A stretch of DNA of 64,000 nucleotides from assembly GCA_963922205.1 (NCBI GenBank), contig CAWUHX010000045.1, forward strand, positions 372,001-436,000. Reading direction: 5' to 3'. Shown piece by piece: positions 51,430 through 61,480 of this stretch. Numbering within the stretch: the stretch's first letter is position 1; the number at the start of each line of letters is the position of its first letter. The notes under the pieces are model-generated. The model had not been told where the DNA came from. It worked only from the letters and a program-made list of their open reading frames with translations, and searched no databases. This stretch comes from Romanomermis culicivorax (Eukaryota > Nematoda > Enoplea > Mermithida > Mermithidae). The translations under genes and the position numbers were made by a program.

Positions 51430-53891
51430 TGTTGCGATAAGTAAAAAATTAACCCTACCTGAAAATCCCATATTTGGTGTAACTTGATGCTCTAGGGACG
51501 AAAATGATATTCATTTCGTCTGAAAATCAAAACTCGCATAGCTATAGTAAGACGAAAGTTGAAAGTTTTCGATTTTTTCAATCTTTGACATACACTTCTT
51601 TAAACTTTTGCAAGTTTAGGTACTTCAGACATCGTGTTCTGAAAATTTACCCAATATTAGGCCAATAGATGGGCCCCAAATTACTGTAGAATTCATTAGT
51701 GTAAAGTGCTTATTAGGAATACAGCTGTGCTTGAAACATTAAATTTTGGGAGCAAAAATTGTCATTTTTTCACAAAAACCACCATATATACTGCTTGAGC
51801 TCAGAAGGACCAAAAAATTCGTTATACAATAGATAGCTTACGATGTCTCCTACCTGATGACAAAAAATTACAGAAATTCATGTACTGCTAGAGGGTCGCA
51901 CAACCTGAAGTTTGAACACTATCCTATAATTGTATTTTCTGGAAGTTCCGACCTCTACTGTGAAACGACTAGAGCTTGATAAATTTTAAAAATGAGACAC
52001 TAATACAAGTTTCGTATGATGAATATTAATATAATTCCCAAAATCATTAAAAAATAAAATTCGCCGGGCTACAGTATCCCAAAGTTTGGAATTTTCACAA
52101 TTTTTAGCATTTTTCTGTCTATTTTCGTGACTTGAGATGTATCGGCCTAGGCATGAAATAACTTTGTTATTGACCGTGTATTTCATACAGGATACAATGC
52201 TCTATAGTGTGGTATGAAAATGTTTTTTGAATTTTGCATTTTACACTTTTGCGAAGTTTTAAAGTGTCAAAAGTGAGACCATAAAAACGATGAAACAGCA
52301 GGTTTCTTTCTACAAAAATGACTATGTCTACTGCTAAAGCCAAAAGCACCCTAAATTTATCTATACGGTGGATATATTACGATGTCTGCCAGTTGCATGC
52401 AAAAAATTCCTCTGTACAGTGCACCAAGGTATGGTACGGCCTGATTTGACTACTAGAATAGGGGATGATGAAACATTCATGCAGCTAGACTGGGCCATGA
52501 AAATTCTACTAATCAGTGGCCGTGAAGATCAATCAAACTGGTATGGCAAGAGAGAGAGATACCTTGGCATATTTCATACATCCTCGCTAATATCAGCGGT
52601 TAGTTACACTCGAGGACTTACCTACATGTATTTGATCCACTATCACAAGATCATTGCAATCATCAGCGCAGTCATTGCAACCATCGGCGATACGATACTG
52701 TGATACAATACTGCGAGTCAAACAAGAACTTCCAAATATAGGTCTGGCTTATAACCCCTCAGACAATGCTGGTTGCTATCATGGATCCAACACTTCAGGC
52801 TCCATGCATGTTGTCTCCAACAAAATGGGCTTGGCAGTTAGACGATGGGATTTTTCTGAAACTCAGTTTGGCAAAGGACCCTGTGCAGCACTGGTGAAGC
52901 GGCAAGTTCGCTTGTTCCTAAGCCAAAATAATAAATGCACCATTCGTGAAATATCCACTACATAGAGAAATTTTGGGTGCTTTTGGCTTTAGCAGTACAT
53001 ATAGTCATTTTTGTAGAGAGAAACCTGCTTTTTCATGATTTTTACAGCCGCATTTTTGACATTTTAAAACTTTGTAAAAAGTGTAAAGTGCGAAATTCAA
53101 AAAACACTTTCATATCACACTATAGAGTATTGTATCCTGTATCAAATACACGGTCAATAACAAAGTTATTTCATGCCTAGGCCGATACATCTCAAGTCAC
53201 GAAAATAGAGAGAAAAATGCTAAAAAATGCGAAAATTCCAAACTTTGGGATACTGTAGCCTGGTGAATTTTATTTTTTAATAAGTTTGGGAATTATATTT
53301 ATATTCACCATACGAAACTTGTATTACTGTCTCATTTTTTAAATTTATCAAGCTCTATTAGTTTCACAGTGGAGATCAGGACTTCCAGAAAATACGCTTA
53401 TAAGACAGTGTTCAAACTTCGGGTTGTGCGACCCTCTAGCAGTACATGAATTTCCGTAATTTTTTGTCAGCAGGTAGAATACATCGTAAGCTATCTATTG
53501 TATAATGAATTTTTTGGTCCTTCCAGCAGTATATATGGTGGTTTTTGTGAAAAAAATGACAAATTTTGCTCTCAAAATTTGATGTTTCATGGACCAGTGT
53601 ATTCCTAATAAGCACTTTACACTAATGAATCCTACAGTAAATTGTAGCCCATCTATTGGCCTAATATTGGATAAGTTTTCAGAACACGATGTCTGACATA
53701 CGTAAAGTTGCAAAAGTTGAAAGAAGTGTATGTCAAAAATCGAAAAAATCGAAAATTTTCATTTTTTGTCTTACTGTAGCTATGCGAATTTTAATTTTCA
53801 GACGAAATGAATGTCATTTTCGTTCCTAGCGCATCAAGGTACAACAAATGTGTGATTTTCTGGTAGGGTTAATTTTTTACTTATCACAACT
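51430..53891. mobile_element. Large foldback element with ~0.93-kb inverted arms
   Basis: The left arm (about 51430-52364) and right arm (about 52960-53891) are inverse complements along their whole length, with scattered substitutions and small indels. Outer ends: GTTGCGATAAGTAAAAAATT and the inverse of AATTTTTTACTTATCACAAC; inner ends: GCCAAAAGCACCC and GGGTGCTTTTGGC. Both arms contain the same short frame (MLLALAVxIVIFVERNLLFH), read outward from the centre. The spacer of about 600 bp holds coding remnants. No target duplication was resolved. Confidence 0.9.
52400..52965 (+). pseudogene. Fragment of a TE-associated protein in the foldback spacer
   Basis: Two frames carry, in order, LDWAMKILLI, NWYGKRE, ELPNIGLAY, PSDNAGCYHG, VRRWDFSETQFGKGPC and ALVKRQVRLFL. 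From memory this order (D-N-A-G-C-Y-H, then D-F-S-E/D-P-Q-x-G-K-G-P-C-D) recurs in an abundant, poorly characterised protein of marine invertebrate genomes that looks transposase-like. Here it is frameshifted and the usual CDR/K after GKGPC is missing, so it is inactive. Confidence 0.55.
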
Positions 53892-54723
53892 CTCTGTATA
53901 AGAAGCTGAATTCTCTCAGACATTGTCTCTTAAAGGCTATTTGTTAGGAAAAAAGTTGGAAATGAGACAAAAATTTATGCACATGGTTCACATTTAATGA
54001 AAAAAAATTCGGGAATTAAGTTCATGATACAATTGGTGTGCTTTGGAAAGTTGAAATTTCAAAATCTGGCGCATCGCGCCGTAGCGCTGGTCATTTGTTT
54101 AGCTTCCTCTGCGCAGAGCGAATATTTTTTTAGCCTTCCGAGATTTTTTTTGGACATTTCTCGCATCGGACGGAAAGTATTTTTAACAGAGTTATTGAGT
54201 TGAGAATTTAGTCATAGTTTACTGCCGCCGGTTAATCGATTCCTAACATACAGTTAACAACGATATTATGTCGGGACGAAATTCTGCATACGTACTTACT
54301 TCCGGCATTTTTGCGTTACAAGCATTTGAAAAAACAGAAAAACTTTGAAAACTTGAAAGGCCGAATTCGTTGAAAAAATTTCATATTCATTTATTGTCAA
54401 TTTGGACAGAAATGTGTCGATATCTGGTTTATACTCGAGAAATTTTGACCACTAACCAGATTATTTATTGAAGGAAATTTTCAGCTGTTCTGTTTAACGC
54501 TCATTCACCAAAAAATTTTTTCATTGATGACAGTAATAAGCTTTCTAGTTTTTCTCAGTATTGAACTTACTTCCATGGGATTGCTGCATCGATCACTTCA
54601 AAATTAATAGAGTATACTCATGTATGAATATTATTGCAGTTTTAAAAATGTGTACCGAATGCATGTCTTGCAATGGAATATGATTTAATGACTGTTGAGA
54701 TAGGGCATAGGCAAATTTTCCAT
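53892..54723. other. Spacer between foldback element and LTR
   Basis: Contains one GGCGC-type hairpin (GGCGCATCGCGCC, 54068-54080). No gene was recognised. Confidence 0.4.
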
Positions 54724-55516
54724 TGTTTTGTCGTATTACGTGCTCGTATGCCCTCGGCTACCTAGCTGCGGTTCTCGGGAGATCCAATCTAGTTCAGCCC
54801 CTGACGCTAACCCGGTGTTGGATACTGTCCTACTGCAGGTCTCAGAGCCGTAAGAAACAAAGATATTTATTTTGGGGAACTGACAAAAGTGCAAATACAA
54901 CTGTGAGCAAATGGTGAACACAAATACAAAATGCCAAAGTATGAATACGAATACTGAACACCTCCCTAAGTCGCTGACCCTTCTTAAGTCCCTGTACGCA
55001 GAGTCCCAGGGACCTTCGGGTATCTTAATCCACGACCTAAGCTGAAGGCCTAAGAGAATGATCAGTCTACCTTTTGAACTAACACTCACTCTTCTCCTCA
55101 ACAAAGTTTGAACGTCGAAAGTCCTCTCAGGTCGCGGGAGTTTCTCCAGACGAGTCCGCGACGCGAAGTCGAAAATACACAACAATACGAGCAATAAAAG
55201 GCGTCCGCTATCCTTCCACAGTCGCCACAAGTCTTCTTCGAAGACGCAAAGGAAAACGCGACCGGTTCACAATAAGACGATTTATAATAATAATGAAACA
55301 AAACCGCCACGCGTCTAACATCAACTTTGCAGATGCATGCAAAACATTCACGTCACCATTTATGTATTTTTTGAGCCAAAAATGTATATGACACAAACCG
55401 TTTTACTGGTTTGTTTGCCCAAGAATAAATGAAACCACTTTAACAACAAAGGAGCTTTGGAGAATAAAAGTGAGGTAGTTAGAGGACCAAAGGTCAGAGG
55501 AATTGACCCTCTGACA
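54724..55516 (-). repeat. Probable 3' LTR of the Gypsy element
   Basis: On the minus strand, TGTCAGAGGG starts directly after a polypurine tract, and ACA at 54726-54724 is the best matching end, giving about 793 bp. Inside are a TATAAA-like box (about 55271-55276) and an AATAAA-like signal (about 54866-54872) in the right order for U3 and R. The start contains the small palindrome GTCAGAGG..CCTCTGAC. The 5' LTR lies outside the window, so the exact end cannot be confirmed. Confidence 0.6.
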
Positions 55517-55528
55517 TCCCTCCCCCCC
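55517..55528 (-). promoter_or_regulatory. Polypurine tract for plus-strand DNA priming
   Basis: The minus strand reads GGGGGGGAGGGA directly before TGTCAG. An uninterrupted purine run abutting a TG terminus is the standard priming site upstream of a 3' LTR. Confidence 0.75.
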
Positions 55529-56705
55529 AAAGGCAAGACTTTTCCCGCCAGCGAAGGGAAAAGTCAGGAGGTCCCCCAAGGGCCCCAGACCCTCGACGCC
55601 GACGACCGACGCCTCCAATTGTTCCAAAAAAGACGACGCTACGCGCCGTTGACGCAATTTGTATACAATAAAAAATAAAATGTACATTTCGAACGGTATC
55701 GTTCCACCATGGGGCCAATGGCGCCGGGTGCTACCCCCGACGCTAAAAAAGTTTTCAAATACGAATGCCCCGTGGGCCGGTTGTCCCCGAATAAAACAAA
55801 GAATAAAATGTTCGAACGAATAGCGTTCGCGACGCTCGGGCCGAATTTGATCAAATAAAAAATAAAATCGTATGACCGGCGGCGACCCCCGCGGTGCCCG
55901 GGTTAAGTTGTGGGCAGCTCCCCACTGCCGTCGATGTGTATTTTATCGGCGGCTCCTCCTTCATCGATTTTGGCGTTCGTCTCCGTCCTCTCCGGAGGGG
56001 GGGTGTTGACGGTGGAGAGCCCGCAAGACTTTCTCGATTTCCGCCGCCGTTGTTCCTCTGGCCCCTTGGCCGGACACTGGCCCCCCCAACGCCTTTGGTA
56101 TTATCTGCCCCCAGGGAGAAAGGATGCCCAAAAAACCAAATCCTCTGGCCCTTTGGCTGTCTAGATTTTGAATCAAAAATGTTTATGGTATTTGTTGTTA
56201 AAGTGATTTTGCCTTATTGAAGGGTAAACTTAAACCAGTAACACGGTTTGTGCCATAAAAAAAAAAAAAGAATTTGAATTGAAAATATGTTTTGGAAAAA
56301 AGGTAAAGAGAAATGTGGAAAATGGTCACGCGAAAGCTGCCTACACACTGCACGATGCTAGTTGGCAACTGCATTGGAAGGAAAAAAAGAAAGGCCAAAA
56401 TTTACGCCAATACAAGATTTGGATTATCGTTTACAAGTTCACCGAAAAATGAGGTACAAAATGTGCTTGTGCAGGTTCAAATAAAATAAAACACAGACGA
56501 AGAGAAAGAATAAACGGAACAAACTGAGATTAGTACAAAGGCAATTTTAAGGCAATTTTAAAGAGGCACAACCGGTTTCTGATTTTGTAATAATAACGCT
56601 CGGAAAAAAGATAAGTAACCTAAGGAATACCCGAAAAAGTTACAACTTGAAAGAATTACGCTTATATTGACCTCACAAAGAGCGGGGTCATTATTAACAA
56701 TTAAT
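55529..56705 (-). other. GC-rich 3' untranslated region of the Gypsy element
   Basis: Between the third ORF and the polypurine tract lies GC-rich DNA, in contrast to its surroundings. The motif AATAAA(AA)TAAAAT or AGAATAAAATG recurs at about 55669, 55799 and 55854, each followed by a GC-rich, CGAACG-type or GGCGGCG segment. Several overlapping short frames exist in different registers; none shows a domain. Confidence 0.5.
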
Positions 56706-59700
56706 TTACTTCTGTCGATGACCGCTGTGGTCCCGCCCCGGCTGACCAATACCTTGATCCCTCTTCAGCGGCGATATATATTCGGGGTTTCCTATCGGCG
56801 GTGGTCCTTGCGGCACTTGCATTCCCGTCGACGTACCCGGAATTTCCATCCTTTCTTCGCCTTGCACGTTGCGTATCGGCGGAATTACTGACGGCGGCGG
56901 CATTTGTATTCCGGGCGGGACCAAGAACTGGTGATAATATTGTTGTTGTCCCGGCTGGAATTGTAAAACCGGGAATTGCGAAACTTGAAATTGCTGCGGC
57001 GGAGGTATCATTGTATTGGGCAATAGTTGACCTGAAAAGAGAGGGCGAGTCATACAGTCAACTCGTACCATAGGTAATCCCGGATAATTCGGCGGCATAT
57101 ATGGCAATTGTTGTTGCTGCGCCATCATCATTGCATTAGGGTCGGCCATTGACACTCCCTGTTGACTCGCTTCGTTGGCCCTAGGCCTATCCAGTGAAGC
57201 CGTCCAACTGGAATAGGACACGTCCAATCGATCATCATGCTGGTAATATCCGGGTGTTCTTTTTCGGCTTCGCGATTTTCGATTCTCCTTTCTCTCCTCC
57301 ATTTCTCTTCTTTCTTTCTCTTTTCGCTCGAATCTCTCCTCGTATTCCTCAATTTCCTTACGCCAGCTTTCCTCCTCATTCTCTCTCCGTCTTTTTTCTC
57401 TTGACATCGACTTTTCATGCCGGTCCCGATGCCGACTTTCATATCTCCTTTTTCGTTCTTTTTCTGGCGTAACCGATTTTTCTTTTTTCTGTTTATCATC
57501 GTCTTTTCTCGTCCAATGTCTGGATACCTTACCTGCCGCAGGCCTGCTGTAGGGGTGCTTGACTCGGTATCCAATTTTCTTTTTCAACTTTTTCTCGAGT
57601 TCCAGTAGATCGCGAGCTTTCTTTCTATCAATAATTTCCCAAAAGCGTATCCGCGGATCCGTATTATCGATTTCTTTCTTCCAAACTTGAATGTTCGTAT
57701 AATTTGGTTCCGGATCTTTTTTATCCTGAAGTACGGCTTTCGCAATTGTATACGCTAACCCTGATGCCTTGGATTGGCAAGAGGCGTATAGCGTATGAAA
57801 ATTACTAGCAGGTCCTTCTTGCCCCGCATTAAACTCGCGGCGCAGTTTCATGGCGACGTAAGCATGAGCCTGGTAATGGAAACCAGCGAAATTCTGCGGA
57901 ATCCTGCCTAACCGCGACAGTTTCATAAATAGGCAGGCGCAAGCCCACACTGCGGCCTCATAGGCTTTCTCCGGAGCCCGAGTTGTGGCCCATTCTGCCA
58001 ATTGCCTCTCGAATATATTCCACAATTTTTCTGGTAAATTGGCCTGCAATACGTGAAATTGCAGCTCATAATAGCATATAGTTTCGATTTCTACTCCCGC
58101 TTCGTCGTAAATACGATTTATCAGATCCGTGGTCATAAGAGCCACTTCTTCATCCAAAGCAGGATTCATATGTGCGAGATACTTCTGAATGCACGGATTC
58201 GACAACGACACTCTGCCATATTGAAAATCGACGACGTACTTTCCTTCTTTCAAAGCTTTCTTCAAAAGCTGCCCACGCTTCCCGAGGCCTCTTCGATACT
58301 TGATTCTGTCATTCGGGTTTCCAGGCGGTTGATGAAATTTCCCGCTCTTCACTTGGTCCAATTCGGCTTTGTTTTCTTCTTTCGATATTCGATTTTCCTT
58401 TTCTTGCCTTTTATTATGCATTACTCTCGCAAACTTTGCAGGATTAGTTATGTTTTCTACACTCTGCCCACCAGCTTTGGCATAAACCGGCGGTGCGGGC
58501 AGAACGTTAGTTTCGGGAGATTCATCCTCACTTCCTATTTCAGAAACGACTTCCACATACGGCTCCTCGCTTGTCTCTTCTTCTTCGGCGTTGATAGTTT
58601 CCAGTTGTTTCGCCAGCTCGATCGCGGCCTTCCCATACTTCTCTTTCTCTAACGTTTCTATTTTTTCTCGCATTTCTTTTATCTGCTCTGTCAATCTTTC
58701 CACATCAGGTTGTGTCTCGCGTTCGGGTTCAACTATTTCCATCAATTTTTCTTCTCCCCCGACATTTTTGTTTTCTTCAATGGGCGCGTTGGCCGTGGGG
58801 GAATCCGCGATAATTACTTCCACGGGCTTTTCTTGGTCCATTTCGACACCTGAAACATTCAAATTATCGTTTTTAGAGGGTACGTTTTCTGTCTGCTCCT
58901 TCGAAGTTCCTTCTATAGGACCCTGGCTAGCCGGGACCACAACTTCTACTTGGGGAAACAGATCCCAATCGTCCCACTTGGTTACTGACTTAAAAGTTGC
59001 AGAAGTGCTCGGGACCCATAGGTCCTTAGCCTCGAATATGGACGCGGAAACATTCCAATAAATGAGATTTTTGCTCGCCGCGTGAATATGCAAAAAATGA
59101 AACACGTTATAAAAGTTATGGTTCAAAAAATAAATAGAGTTATCGCGTAAATCCGTTTCTATTTCTTCCTCTGGTTCTTTCAGGGACCGCGGTATCCATT
59201 TTATAGGTAGGACACAGAAAGTATTTTGGACCGACTTCTGCGTGCGTACCTTCGGATACCGTTCCATCATTTGTTCTGCCTGATCGGTCATTTTGTTATT
59301 TAGAAGGTCTTGGCCCATCCATTTCATAAATTCGATCCGCTCTTGCTCGTTTCTCCAAACAGTAGACCACATACCCGAAGTAAATCCAGGGACCCAAGAT
59401 CTCCATTCTTGCGCCGAGTGAGGCCACAAGAAATAGATAATAGGATTTATATTCTTCTCGTACAATTCTTTGACCACGGGAACGATTGATCGATTGATCT
59501 TTTTTTGGTAGTAGTCCTTGAGCGACGATACCTGTTCTTGCAATTTATTCGTAAAATGGATCACTTTATTGGGCCACCTTCCTTGTTTCATTTCCATTTC
59601 TCGTGGCTCTATTGGACGTCCGAACTGTCGCGCCGCTATTATATCTTCTAGGTCCCAATCGTTGGTTGGCGTTACTATCGATTCTTCAGTATCTTTTCTT

Positions 59701-60767
59701 TTTCGTGATGCTTTCACTCTTCTTTCTATCCACGGGTACCAACCACGAGGTACCGGTTGCGGATCTTTTTCGCTATTCGAGAAATGTGGAGGGCAATAGA
59801 AATTTCCCGCCGTTTGGTCTTCCGAAAATTTATAAGTTGATATGGCTTCCCCGCGCATCATAAAGTACAACGCATTGATATTGCCAGTCATTTCTTCCAC
59901 CCCATATGCGCCTTTCCACTGCGGGTCCGTATATTTGTCTTCAAACGTATCTCGAAACCTTCGGGCTAAATCGGATACCAATTCTGGCTCCATCGTATCG
60001 TGAGGATATAGTCTGAAGCAATTTTGCACATCACTAGCGAACCCGTGTCGTAACAGTGCCAAAAAACATAGAAGAGACCCGCGCGCGTCGAGCGTCGCGT
60101 ATCGTAAAACTTCTATGTTTAGTTTGTCCGCTTCCATTAGCTGCCGAAATTCTAAAGAGCTCAATTGGCCCCACGAAATCTTAAAAGCGTCGGCCCACAA
60201 AAACAGAAGTTCCGTCATAAAAGCCTTCAAGTTCAGGGCTTCCGGGCTAATTCCTACCATTCTAGTCTTCGCTTTATCTTTCATTTCGGCTAAGACGATT
60301 TCTAGATCGTAAACGCAACACGACAAGATGTAGTCAATATTGTCACGCCTTTTCCGGGCTAATTCCTTTTCTTGATCTAGATATCCGAACCTAGTCAAGA
60401 CTAACGTAATATCTTCTCGGATATGAAAACCGACGATGATGTTTTCTTCGCGGAAAATTGTATTGTACACCTTGTGGAAATGTTCCCTGTCCCAAAACTT
60501 TAGATCTATTATAAAGTTTTTTCCACACATGGTCGAAATTGTTAAGAGCCGTAAGGCGTCGCTGGGTCTCGAACCCGCCGTTTTGGGTTTCCTCCCACTT
60601 TCAGTATCTAGCGCGATGAGTACTCGTCCTCTAAATTTTGACTGATTTATCGCCTTGATAAACGCTTTTATGTTCTCGGGCGCAAGAAATAATGGTTCCT
60701 CGATGGCCGCATGAGGCACACCGAACAACGACGAAAAATAATTAAAGATATCTGTTGAGCGTACCAT
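56706..60767 (-). CDS. Gypsy-associated ORF3 with N-terminal DEDDy 3'-5' exonuclease domain (1,353 aa)
   Basis: This is a long open frame on the same strand as pol and downstream of it. Residues about 48-235 form a DEDDy exonuclease: ALDTES (D54, E56), GFHIRED (D119) and LRYATLDA (Y223, D227), all catalytic residues present, so 3'-end trimming of RNA or single-stranded DNA is plausible. The middle (about 300-830) has no recognised domain and includes an acidic stretch and a coiled-coil (EQIKEMREKIETLEKEK). A helical, cysteine-containing region follows (about 840-1060). Next comes a highly basic Arg/Lys/Glu-rich segment (about 1090-1170), likely nucleic-acid binding, and a Pro/Gln/Met-rich tail. 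No signal peptide or TM helix was seen, so it is not an envelope. DEDDy ORF3s are reported for bdelloid rotifer LTR elements; this one is far longer than a bare exonuclease. Confidence 0.85.
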   Translation of the reverse strand: MVRSTDIFNYFSSLFGVPHAAIEEPLFLAPENIKAFIKAINQSKFRGRVLIALDTESGRKPKTAGSRPSDALRLLTISTMCGKNFIIDLKFWDREHFHKVYNTIFREENIIVGFHIREDITLVLTRFGYLDQEKELARKRRDNIDYILSCCVYDLEIVLAEMKDKAKTRMVGISPEALNLKAFMTELLFLWADAFKISWGQLSSLEFRQLMEADKLNIEVLRYATLDARGSLLCFLALLRHGFASDVQNCFRLYPHDTMEPELVSDLARRFRDTFEDKYTDPQWKGAYGVEEMTGNINALYFMMRGEAISTYKFSEDQTAGNFYCPPHFSNSEKDPQPVPRGWYPWIERRVKASRKRKDTEESIVTPTNDWDLEDIIAARQFGRPIEPREMEMKQGRWPNKVIHFTNKLQEQVSSLKDYYQKKINRSIVPVVKELYEKNINPIIYFLWPHSAQEWRSWVPGFTSGMWSTVWRNEQERIEFMKWMGQDLLNNKMTDQAEQMMERYPKVRTQKSVQNTFCVLPIKWIPRSLKEPEEEIETDLRDNSIYFLNHNFYNVFHFLHIHAASKNLIYWNVSASIFEAKDLWVPSTSATFKSVTKWDDWDLFPQVEVVVPASQGPIEGTSKEQTENVPSKNDNLNVSGVEMDQEKPVEVIIADSPTANAPIEENKNVGGEEKLMEIVEPERETQPDVERLTEQIKEMREKIETLEKEKYGKAAIELAKQLETINAEEEETSEEPYVEVVSEIGSEDESPETNVLPAPPVYAKAGGQSVENITNPAKFARVMHNKRQEKENRISKEENKAELDQVKSGKFHQPPGNPNDRIKYRRGLGKRGQLLKKALKEGKYVVDFQYGRVSLSNPCIQKYLAHMNPALDEEVALMTTDLINRIYDEAGVEIETICYYELQFHVLQANLPEKLWNIFERQLAEWATTRAPEKAYEAAVWACACLFMKLSRLGRIPQNFAGFHYQAHAYVAMKLRREFNAGQEGPASNFHTLYASCQSKASGLAYTIAKAVLQDKKDPEPNYTNIQVWKKEIDNTDPRIRFWEIIDRKKARDLLELEKKLKKKIGYRVKHPYSRPAAGKVSRHWTRKDDDKQKKEKSVTPEKERKRRYESRHRDRHEKSMSREKRRRENEEESWRKEIEEYEERFERKEKERREMEERKENRKSRSRKRTPGYYQHDDRLDVSYSSWTASLDRPRANEASQQGVSMADPNAMMMAQQQQLPYMPPNYPGLPMVRVDCMTRPLFSGQLLPNTMIPPPQQFQVSQFPVLQFQPGQQQYYHQFLVPPGIQMPPPSVIPPIRNVQGEERMEIPGTSTGMQVPQGPPPIGNPEYISPLKRDQGIGQPGRDHSGHRQK

Positions 60768-61480
60768 TCTCCGAACATTGTAATCTTAAAATTTTCATAC
60801 AATTTTTTAACTACAATTTTTGTGATAATTTCGAAACAAAACGACTCAAATGCACAAGAATAAATTTGGACATAGGTGAGTTGATCAGTCTCTCAAATAC
60901 CCAAAATCCTCAGCATATAAATTGCCGCGCGGTCAATTTAGAGTCTTATTCCGAATAAAAAATTTCTACCACATATTTTAACCTTTTCACACTTACTACT
61001 AAGTCGGAAATTTGTATTATCTTGGCGATCTTGCGATTCCCCGAAACTACTGTCTACTTCGACGAAACTGGACGTGGCCATATCGCGTTCGAATTTGAAC
61101 TTCAAAAATCCTCCAGTCGACGATAATAATGAATATTATAATATTTTGCAAATGAAATCTAAAAAGTAGCTCCATAACAGCTTCGATTTTATGGGATCTA
61201 TAACTCGGGAAGGGTTTTTTCGGGACTTATAAACATTTTCATTTCTTCACACCGAGCGCGTGAAAAAATATAATTTTTGCCCATTAAAATAAATTTTTGG
61301 CGTCGTAATTTTTTACAAGTGCCTAAAACTGCCATAAAATTGCCAAAAATAAGTTAGAACGATAAAAATTCAAAGGGAAAAACGAGGAGAAATGGGGAAA
61401 ATTATGATACACAGAAGATTAAAAAGGGACACATAAAATAAAATTTGAACACAACGCGCAAATAAAACGATAAAAATGAA
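60768..61480 (-). other. Spacer between pol and ORF3
   Basis: About 710 bp of AT-rich, stop-dense sequence on both strands. A splice acceptor or internal promoter for ORF3 might lie here, but none could be pinned down. Confidence 0.45.

Noticed and set aside
55712-55735. TGGCGCCGGGTGCTACCCCC, resembling a retroviral primer binding site
   Set aside because: It is on the strand opposite to the element, does not follow an LTR end, and the implied tRNA 3' end does not give a T-arm.
57128-57574. Arg/Lys-rich ORF on the minus strand
   Set aside because: It is a frame shadow of the basic region of the 1,353-codon ORF.
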